From assembly GCA_003611805.1 (NCBI GenBank), contig RAYM01000001.1, forward strand, positions 124,001 to 188,000: 64,000 nt of DNA, in the 5' to 3' direction. The translations under genes and the position numbers were made by a program. The notes beneath the pieces are model-generated. The model had not been told where the DNA came from. It ran no database searches and worked only from the letters and a program-made list of their open reading frames with translations. This DNA is from a bacterium 1xD42-87. Its GTDB lineage: Bacteria; Bacillota; Clostridia; Lachnospirales; Lachnospiraceae. Of the stretch, positions 58,763 to 64,000 are shown piece after piece. Within the stretch, counting starts at the first letter, position 1. Every line of letters begins with the position of its first letter.

Positions 58763-59336
58763 AACAGCGTGTGCAATGCGGGGCTATGCCGCATACAGAC
58801 ATTTCTGCCTGGGAAACGGCATCCAAAAACTGGAGCAACCCGGCGTTTTCCGATGTTATAGTCGTGGCAGGCCGTTTCAGCCGGACGGCTTGGGAGCCTA
58901 CAGTAACGGTACGCCCCTCTGTCGATTCTTTTGATGTTACGATCTCCAGTATTGCCGGCATCTGGGTTGTCAGACCAATCTGATTGGCAAAAGTGGCTCC
59001 GGCGAAGTATCCATAGGTTTCTGTTGTACTTTAAACATATTTGCGTATAATGACTTTCATGGAATCTAAATAACTTTTTTTCAACAGCCGTGACGCTTTA
59101 GGGAGATAATAAATCCCGGTATCAAAACGGGCCAGATCGCCTGCCCCCAGCATCTGTTTGAAATACTGGCGCAGGGCATTATCACTAAGCCCCTCCAGCC
59201 GGACCTCGTTAAGGAAAATCGGTTCGTTGTAACCGTAGTTTTTTTCCAGATATTCCTTCAACATACAGGTATCCACTCCTTCCACCTCCATGCCACGTAG
59301 CTTATGAGATTCATTAAAGTTTTCTTTCGTGAGCAT
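58763..59336 (-). pseudogene. DUF6088/AbiEi-like antitoxin, interrupted by an ochre codon and truncated
   Basis: At 59336 MLTKENFNESHKLRGMEVEG begins, followed by LSDNALRQYFKQMLGAGDLA, RFDTGIYYLPKASRLLKKSY, MKVIIRKYV, then TAA (59031..59033), then STTETYGYFAGATFANQIGL, TTQMPAILEIVTSKESTEGR, RPATTITSENAGLLQFLDAV in the same frame. This is the AbiEi-like DUF6088 architecture, so the TAA is a nonsense codon, plausibly from CAA. After VSQAE the sequence turns to unrelated residues and stops at 58763, so the 3' end is lost too. The expected AbiEii toxin is not seen downstream. Confidence 0.8.
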
Positions 59337-59340
59337 ATAT

Positions 59341-60078
59341 TTATTTCTCCGTTCTGAGTTTTATTCCTGTCTGATTCTGGATAATTTTCAAAATATCGTC
59401 TTTTACATGTCGTCGCTTTGCATAACGGAACATCTGGCTTTCATCAATAATATATTTTTGAAACGCCTGCTCCAGTACACCTGGATATTCCGCCTCGCTG
59501 AAGGTTGTCTTTATCACTTTCTCTGCAGTCATATCAACGAGCATTTTTTCAAGACAGGTATGCCATACCGCTTTCTTTCCTTTTGGCGCTTCTGTCGGCA
59601 GCTTTCCTATGATGATAAGATCATCCTGCCAATACAGATGATACTCCTTTACAGAAGGATTTAACAAAATCTTCCCTGTGAATTTTTCTTTCAATGTTTC
59701 AAACACAAAATCACCCAGGTCTGCCTCAACAAAGACAAAGACTGCATTATGAGCAATCTGGTGGTTTAAAAATTCATTCATCTGTACCAGTTCAAAAATC
59801 CGGTATTCTAAAAAAGGATGTCTCTCATAAACCAATTTTTGAATGATTACTGCAAGCTCCGAATACTCATAATCATATACCGGCGCCTGGTTATCCGGAA
59901 TACAATACAGATTCCTTCCAACCCTTGCAATTTTCCCCGATTCCAACAAGCACTGCATTTTCAATTTATAAGACGCCAGGCTCAGCCCTTTGTACTGCTC
60001 TTCTAAAACCCGAAAAATCTCCTGCCTGTCAAAAGGCTCCTTATTTTTTAATAGAAATATACCGCTGTCATTGATCAT
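59341..60078 (-). CDS. DUF6577-like protein of an AbiE-type locus
   Basis: The 245-residue protein has an N-terminal winged-HTH-like region (FDRQEIFRVLEEQYKGLSLA, SYKLKMQCLLESGKIARVGR, NLYCIPD) and a C-terminal part (VWHTCLEKMLVDMTAEKVIK, TFSEAEYPGVLEQAFQKYII) like DUF6577, a family often next to AbiEi genes. I choose the ATG at 60078, with GGAG eight bases upstream; the upstream ATG at 60138 lies too near the predicted transcript start. The strong dyads upstream fit autorepression. Its partner gene starts 5 bases downstream. Confidence 0.7.
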   Translation of the reverse strand: MINDSGIFLLKNKEPFDRQEIFRVLEEQYKGLSLASYKLKMQCLLESGKIARVGRNLYCIPDNQAPVYDYEYSELAVIIQKLVYERHPFLEYRIFELVQMNEFLNHQIAHNAVFVFVEADLGDFVFETLKEKFTGKILLNPSVKEYHLYWQDDLIIIGKLPTEAPKGKKAVWHTCLEKMLVDMTAEKVIKTTFSEAEYPGVLEQAFQKYIIDESQMFRYAKRRHVKDDILKIIQNQTGIKLRTEK

Positions 60079-60092
60079 AAAATCATCTCCAT

Positions 60093-60127
60093 TAGCACAT
60101 CGGCACTTTTTGTTTGAAAATGCCGAT
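60093..60127. promoter_or_regulatory. Operator 2 of the DUF6577 locus, in the leader
   Basis: TTAGCACATCGGCA pairs with TGCCGAT across a short A/T spacer. It lies between the -10 element and the ribosome binding site of the minus-strand gene. Confidence 0.65.
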
Positions 60128-60138
60128 TTTCTATTCAT

Positions 60139-60167
60139 ATTCTAAATCTTTCCTTTTCATTTGTCAA
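60139..60167 (-). promoter_or_regulatory. Promoter of the DUF6577 locus
   Basis: Minus strand: TTGACA (60167..60162), 17 bp, TAGAAT (60144..60139). Operators lie immediately upstream and downstream. Confidence 0.7.
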
Positions 60168-60168
60168 T

Positions 60169-60208
60169 TAGCATATCGGCATTTTTTTAATTAAGTGCCG
60201 ATATGCTA
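60169..60208. promoter_or_regulatory. Operator 1 of the DUF6577 locus, perfect 13-bp inverted repeat
   Basis: TAGCATATCGGCA (60169..60181) and its exact reverse complement TGCCGATATGCTA (60196..60208) are separated by 14 A/T-rich bases, just upstream of the -35. The half-site recurs in operator 2. Confidence 0.8.
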
Positions 60209-60358
60209 AACCTGTATTTACTATCTTCCTTTCCTATATCATGCCGATTATCCATTTGATTATGCACTATGAAACAAAAACGGCAACCTCATCATTCCTT
60301 ACCGGAACCCTCATTCCCCATTGGAAAAATAATCCCTTACATTACAACATTTTGCAGA

Positions 60359-60883
60359 TTATCGTTCTCCATCCAGCCAGTCATATCTTAGGTGCCCTTG
60401 TGACACTTTTGCATGATTCAAAATCTGGATGAAGGACCTGTCCTGATTCTCCAACGCCTTTTTATATCCACTTTCGGTCAGAAACAGCCTCATTCTGTCG
60501 CCTTTATCGCCTATGGACGCTTCACCTGACAGCACATCAAACACTATCATATGCGTCACTTCCGGGTCAAAGCGTTCCAGTGCCATGATATCATGCCCTC
60601 CCAGTTTCCGGGCGCCGGATTCCTGCCGGGCCACAGCGATCATCTCCCCAACGGTTCTTGCTTTCCAGGGTAAGTGATAATTTCTCTGAATGTCATAGAT
60701 CAACTCCCTGCAGTCATCTTCCGAAAGCTCACGAAGTTTCTTTAACAGATTTTCTGCAGTTGCTTTTATATCATAGTCACGGGTATACTGGCAGAGCACA
60801 GCAATCTGCTGTACTGCATCATACCTGTGGCAGCCTTCCAGCTCGAAAACTATCCTCTTTTCATCCGCAGTCAATGTTATCAT
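60359..60883 (-). CDS. Hypothetical integrative-element protein
   Basis: The 174-residue protein has MITLTADEKRIVFELEGCHR, ATAENLLKKLRELSEDDCRE, LIYDIQRNYHLPWKARTVGE, MIAVARQESGARKLGGHDIM, ALERFDPEVTHMIVFDVLSG. I do not recognise a family. A GGAGGA site supports the start. It lies downstream of two element-type genes on the same strand. About 150 bases of uninformative sequence separate it from the DUF6577 control region. Confidence 0.6.
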   Translation of the reverse strand: MITLTADEKRIVFELEGCHRYDAVQQIAVLCQYTRDYDIKATAENLLKKLRELSEDDCRELIYDIQRNYHLPWKARTVGEMIAVARQESGARKLGGHDIMALERFDPEVTHMIVFDVLSGEASIGDKGDRMRLFLTESGYKKALENQDRSFIQILNHAKVSQGHLRYDWLDGER

Positions 60884-60945
60884 ATATTTCCTCCATTCCG
60901 GCTTGATCGCCTGTAAATACCATATAGCTGCTTATGTCTGTTCTC

Positions 60946-61491
60946 CTACAGTTCTCCTACATCCTTATCATGCGGAAAGAACTTCTCCAGAATATCGATA
61001 CTGTCCTTAGATGTATACCCCCACAGAATAGAACTGAGTGCGTCAATAGCCTCCCGTCTCCTACGGTAATAGGTACGGAAGCTGATATCCCGGATATGGG
61101 GGCGCAGTTTCTCTATGATCTCCTCCACATTTCGGAGCTGCTGCGGAGAAAGGAAGGAGTAATACAGCAGCCAGTAATAATTCTCTCCATTCTTGTGCTT
61201 GGTACGGAGCAGGTCGATGGAAGTATCCAGAAGTTTCAGCATCCGGTGGCTCCGCTCGATACATTTGGCGTGGTGTTCAATGCTGCGGTCTGACAGGTCT
61301 ATACCAGCCACATAGACAGACTCCAGAAAATCCTCGATGGAACTCCCATACTCGATCTCAAACCGGCTCCGCACCTGCTGGACGGACAGCTCCAGGCTCC
61401 ACACCACATCCCTGTATTTCTTCAACAGTTTCCAGGTATCATGGTACAGCGGGTTATCGGCAATGTTCATTTCTTCCTGATCCTTTTTCAT
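60946..61491 (-). CDS. ArpU/sigma-region-4-like DNA-binding protein
   Basis: The 181-residue helical protein has SIEDFLESVYVAGIDLSDRS in the middle and, at the C-terminus, LSPQQLRNVEEIIEKLRPHI, RDISFRTYYRRRREAIDALS, a spacing like sigma-70 region 4 or phage ArpU regulators. The start overlaps the upstream gene in ATGA. It probably regulates the element. Family assignment is uncertain. Confidence 0.55.
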   Translation of the reverse strand: MKKDQEEMNIADNPLYHDTWKLLKKYRDVVWSLELSVQQVRSRFEIEYGSSIEDFLESVYVAGIDLSDRSIEHHAKCIERSHRMLKLLDTSIDLLRTKHKNGENYYWLLYYSFLSPQQLRNVEEIIEKLRPHIRDISFRTYYRRRREAIDALSSILWGYTSKDSIDILEKFFPHDKDVGEL

Positions 61492-62657
61492 GCTCTGGCA
61501 CCTCCTTCCCTGTCTTTTTCAGTGGGAGAGAGCGTCAACTCAAAGGTGTAGACCGGCTTGTACTTCCCACAGGATACGGTCATCTCGAACCGTACAGCCC
61601 CCTTCTGTATGTGGGATATATACTCTTCCCTGCAGGCGTCTGATAAAGGATATAACTTATATATGGATTTCGGACACCGGAAGCAGGAAATACCTTGTGC
61701 ATCAAGGATTTGCGTCACTTTTGTGATGACAGTTTCCATGTTCGATTTTGAAACGCTGGATAATTCCTCTGAAACGCATATCTCATACTCTGTAACAGCA
61801 GAATCTGTCTGTGTATCTGTTTCATCCATTTCATCCGACATTGTAAGATTGATTTTCAGAACCATGGCAACCTCCTCCTTGTCAACAAGGACATCTGATA
61901 TCTGGAACATGGTGGAAAGATAGCTGTGCAGATAGATTACGCTGCCCGTTCTTCCGGGGAATGACATTAAGGAGATATAATCAGTGTCAGCAAGTTTTTT
62001 CAGCACACGCCCTGTTGTGGCTTTGGATATGCCCCAGCGGACAGCCATTTCACTGTACGCTGCAAGCGGGGAGCCGGTGCCGTTGCGGAAATAGACAACC
62101 GGGTCAATCTCCGAACCCTGCACCTGGCTGTCATTGTAGACAGCGGACATCCACAGATCCAGCAGGATATCCATTTCGGAGCACCGGCCGGCGCTGACCA
62201 GTTCTGTCGCAACTACAGTGGGCATAAAGAAAAAGCCCGTATCTTTTTGACAGGGGCAGTTGTAATCCAACACGGTATTATGTTTTTTCCAGTCTCGGAC
62301 TTTATATTTGACCACCTTTCCCCTGTCAAGAAAAAGATAGGAGATCAGATGGCGTTTCTGCAGTTCATCCAGGATGGAGACTGCCTGACGCTGGAAGCGG
62401 GTACGGAACCATGCAGCCAGTTCCTTCACGGTACAAATCCACTCACCGGGGTATACAGTATAGCCGATACCGTCTATGCGGAGATAAGAGGTGCGGAAGT
62501 TCGCATAGTTGCAAAGCACCGTATAATAAAAAAGGCCGGCCCCCCCCCCGCTTGTGCGAATGCTCCGGTCTGCCATTAAGTTCTGGATAAACTGCCGGTA
62601 AATCCGGCAGCGTGGATAATCCACAATCTGTTTGATCTCTAATTGATATTCTGACAT
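61488..62657 (-). CDS. Integrative-element replication-initiator-like HTH protein
   Basis: The 389-residue protein MSEYQLEIKQIVDYPRCRIY, RQFIQNLMADRSIRTSGGGA, GLFYYTVLCNYANFRTSYLR ... AYSEMAVRWGISKATTGRVL, KKLADTDYISLMSFPGRTGS contains a winged HTH in the middle. It is a type common on Lachnospiraceae integrative elements; replication initiation or regulation is inference. GAGGAAAACATT precedes the start. A 10-base G-run (62540..62549, C on the plus strand) encodes the SGGGAG stretch near residue 37. Confidence 0.7.
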   Translation of the reverse strand: MSEYQLEIKQIVDYPRCRIYRQFIQNLMADRSIRTSGGGAGLFYYTVLCNYANFRTSYLRIDGIGYTVYPGEWICTVKELAAWFRTRFQRQAVSILDELQKRHLISYLFLDRGKVVKYKVRDWKKHNTVLDYNCPCQKDTGFFFMPTVVATELVSAGRCSEMDILLDLWMSAVYNDSQVQGSEIDPVVYFRNGTGSPLAAYSEMAVRWGISKATTGRVLKKLADTDYISLMSFPGRTGSVIYLHSYLSTMFQISDVLVDKEEVAMVLKINLTMSDEMDETDTQTDSAVTEYEICVSEELSSVSKSNMETVITKVTQILDAQGISCFRCPKSIYKLYPLSDACREEYISHIQKGAVRFEMTVSCGKYKPVYTFELTLSPTEKDREGGARA

Positions 62658-62687
62658 AATGTTTTCCTCATTTCTCATAGTTTTCTG

Positions 62688-62727
62688 TAAAAAAAATCTA
62701 CAAGACAAATTTCCTATGCCTTGTAGA
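62688..62727 (-). terminator. Intrinsic terminator upstream of the initiator-like gene
   Basis: TCTACAAG pairs with CTTGTAGA around a 15-base loop. On the minus strand a run of T follows. It insulates the element genes from upstream minus-strand transcription. Confidence 0.8.
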
Positions 62728-62734
62728 TCATCAT

Positions 62735-62884
62735 TTAGCTCCTATATTCTTCTTTTAAATACTTTCCACGACGAATTTTGTTCACAATTCCTATGATTCC
62801 ACCCCGTTTTTTCCCTCCATACAGTCCATTTAGTCCACAATATATGGTATAAATGAAACCAAATAATACTAGATGTAGTTTCAA
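62735..62884 (-). CDS. Possible 49-residue membrane peptide
   Basis: A TTG-initiated frame encodes KLHLVLFGFIYTIYCGLNGL, YGGKKRGGIIGIVNKIRRGK, YLKEEYRS. It has one hydrophobic helix then a basic tail. AAAGGA lies 3 bases before TTG, which is short. It may also be the truncated tail of a larger protein joined to uvrB. Confidence 0.35.
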   Translation of the reverse strand: MKLHLVLFGFIYTIYCGLNGLYGGKKRGGIIGIVNKIRRGKYLKEEYRS

Positions 62885-62896
62885 AAGTCCTTTCGC

Positions 62897-63184
62897 TTAG
62901 TAGGACACAAAGTATTCTACTGCGTTTTCCGGGAAAAACTCCTTGAATTCGCCGTAGAGCTGTCCAGCCAGGGTCTTATTGTGCGCTATGACCAAAGTGG
63001 GCTTGTTCAGTGCCTGTATGATATTGGCCATGGTGAAGGTCTTTCCGGAACCTGTAACCCCCAGCAAAGTCTGGAATTGATTGCCTTCTTTAAAGCCTTT
63101 TACAAGGGCTTCTATGGCCTGGGGCTGGTCGCCGGTGGGTTGGTATTCACTGTGGAGTTTGAACGTTTTTTGTTCAGTTTGCAC
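62897..63184 (-). pseudogene. uvrB: uvrB, truncated to its N-terminal 95 residues
   Basis: The frame starts at a GTG at 63184 with GGAGG eight bases upstream: [58 protein letters not shown] (Walker A), [32 protein letters not shown]. UvrB is the helicase-like damage-verification subunit of the UvrABC excinuclease, about 660 residues. Here it stops directly after VEYFVSY, where the conserved YDYYQPEAYVP should follow. The break is consistent with insertion of, or recombination at, the integrative element on its left. The remainder is not in the window. Confidence 0.9.
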
Positions 63185-63389
63185 AAAGGTTACCTCCAAA
63201 ATTCATAGTAAAAAAGTTCGCCTATTGGTACGAAATTCGTGTAAGCACATCTTCTGCTTAATTGAAAATGGCTTTTACACGAATTCTGTTCACCAAATTA
63301 AATATATAATATTAAATGAGCATAATAAAACTGATGCAGACACAATAACACTATAAGAGCAATCATGTACTTAATTCGTGCTTTTGGAA
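63185..63389. repeat. Inverted repeat between uvrB and the recombinase fragment
   Basis: AATTCGTGTAA (63234..63244) and TTACACGAATT (63275..63285) form an exact 11-bp inverted repeat. AATTCGTG recurs at 63375. They lie next to a tyrosine recombinase remnant, as recombinase arm- or core-sites might. No gene is seen. Confidence 0.5.
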
Positions 63390-63818
63390 TCATGTAAAAG
63401 CAGATTTGATTATATCATACTGAATCAGATTTGTACAGCGATTTTTAGAACGTTTGTTCTGATTCCCTGGATTTTTGTGAATGCACTTTTTATCTCCAAT
63501 AATCTTTCTAGAGCCTGAACCTTTTTGTCTCCCTTCAGGAGGCATCTCATCTTTCATGTACGCCAGTAATTTCGGAATCTCCTCAGGAATGATATTAGAA
63601 TTGTCACCATAAATATCCACTGTGACTAATTCTTTGGCATGTCCCATCAGCTTTGATATTGCTTTCGGATGAAAGTCACTCTTCAAAAGAAGTGTACAGT
63701 AATTGCTTCTCAAATCATGCCATCTTATATCCGGCAATCCCACTCTTCGTAAAAGATTTTTATAATGTTTCCAATGATCGGGATGGATCAGATCGCGGTC
63801 ATCCATGTAGTAAACCAT
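63390..63818 (-). pseudogene. Tyrosine recombinase C-terminal fragment
   Basis: The frame encodes HPDHWKHYKNLLRRVGLPDI, RWHDLRSNYCTLLLKSDFHP, KAISKLMGHAKELVTVDIYG, D. This gives the HxxR, LMGHA and Tyr positions of phage-type integrases. The N-terminal arm-binding and core-binding domains and the first catalytic Arg are absent. A basic tail (KGSGSRKIIGDKKCIHKNPG) extends past the Tyr. The upstream 180 bases (63819..64000) show no frame for the missing part within the window. Confidence 0.8.
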
Positions 63819-64000
63819 GATATATAATAGGTTTGTTAAACCTGCGGGAATTTCAAGTGAATTCCCACAGATTTTTCAGCTCTCCTCTATTTTCATTACC
63901 ATAGTAGAGAAATTATTATTCTTAATATTTGACACTTACTAAACATATGGTCATTTTCTGCAAAAACGGCACACTTTCTGCAAGCCATCTTTTCACATAT
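63819..64000. other. Window end, no gene seen
   Basis: The stretch is AT-rich, with a short dyad GGGAATTTC/GAATTCCC near 63848..63869. No open frame continues the recombinase. Confidence 0.4.

Noticed and set aside
1..64000. CRISPR arrays, rRNA and tRNA genes
   Set aside because: The repeated motifs are dispersed, not regularly spaced, and no tRNA- or rRNA-like sequence was recognised by eye; a covariance-model scan would be the decisive check.

Overview
The window looks like chromosomal DNA of a Lachnospiraceae-type Clostridium (Firmicutes, class Clostridia). Evidence seen in the sequence: AGGAGG-type ribosome binding sites before nearly every gene, moderate GC, BlaI/M56 repressor-antirepressor pairs, several DUF3795 cysteine-rich proteins, AbiE-type toxin-antitoxin genes, and a block of proteins typical of Lachnospiraceae integrative elements. 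No rRNA, tRNA or CRISPR array was recognised. Most genes lie on the minus strand.

Layout. 1-4 kb: a decayed WYL regulator and a TetR-controlled rifamycin-phosphotransferase-like enzyme with two clear TetR operators. 4-8.5 kb: two AbiE-type toxin-antitoxin loci, both damaged, a methyltransferase and an XRE regulator, partly bracketed by a diverged 47-bp direct repeat. 8.7-20.9 kb (minus): MTA/SAH nucleosidase, a lipoprotein, a HAD protein with an internal deletion, a CPBP protease, a TetR regulator with an ABC exporter, the ilvBN acetolactate synthase operon preceded by a 138-bp MITE-like element, a second TetR, SRPBCC, a TetR remnant, DNA alkylation repair protein and AraC. 20.9-27 kb (minus): AraC-controlled ABC-2 exporter, GNAT fusion, an Ig-like membrane protein, an amidase and a lipoprotein. 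27.3-33.6 kb (mostly plus): small redox and effector-binding proteins and several gene fragments. 34.7-39.5 kb: two divergent BlaI-M56 pairs with non-beta-lactam sensor domains. 40.5-43.8 kb: a lipoprotein family in tandem, one member broken. 44-50.7 kb (minus): GNAT fusion, and a two-component system with a MacB/FtsX-like ABC transporter, linked by a shared direct-repeat box. 51-57 kb (minus): AraC, MerR and trmO with a 19-bp-spacer MerR promoter, DUF3795 proteins, PNPOx and VOC proteins. 57-64 kb (minus): integrative-element proteins, a third AbiE-like locus with strong dyad operators and a nonsense codon, a truncated uvrB and a truncated tyrosine recombinase.

How it fits together. The region is an accessory, sensing and detoxification neighbourhood: exporters paired with TetR, AraC, MerR or two-component regulators, many GyrI-like ligand-binding domains, and M56 membrane proteases. 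It is also a gene graveyard. I count about fifteen broken genes, several of them deletion derivatives of a paralog that is intact elsewhere in the window, with breakpoints at short direct repeats in the cases that can be inspected. A dispersed motif built around TTGACCGATTTTGAGAAG occurs at least seven times between genes, once as a near-perfect hairpin. Function calls rest on motif reading by eye; no database search was possible.
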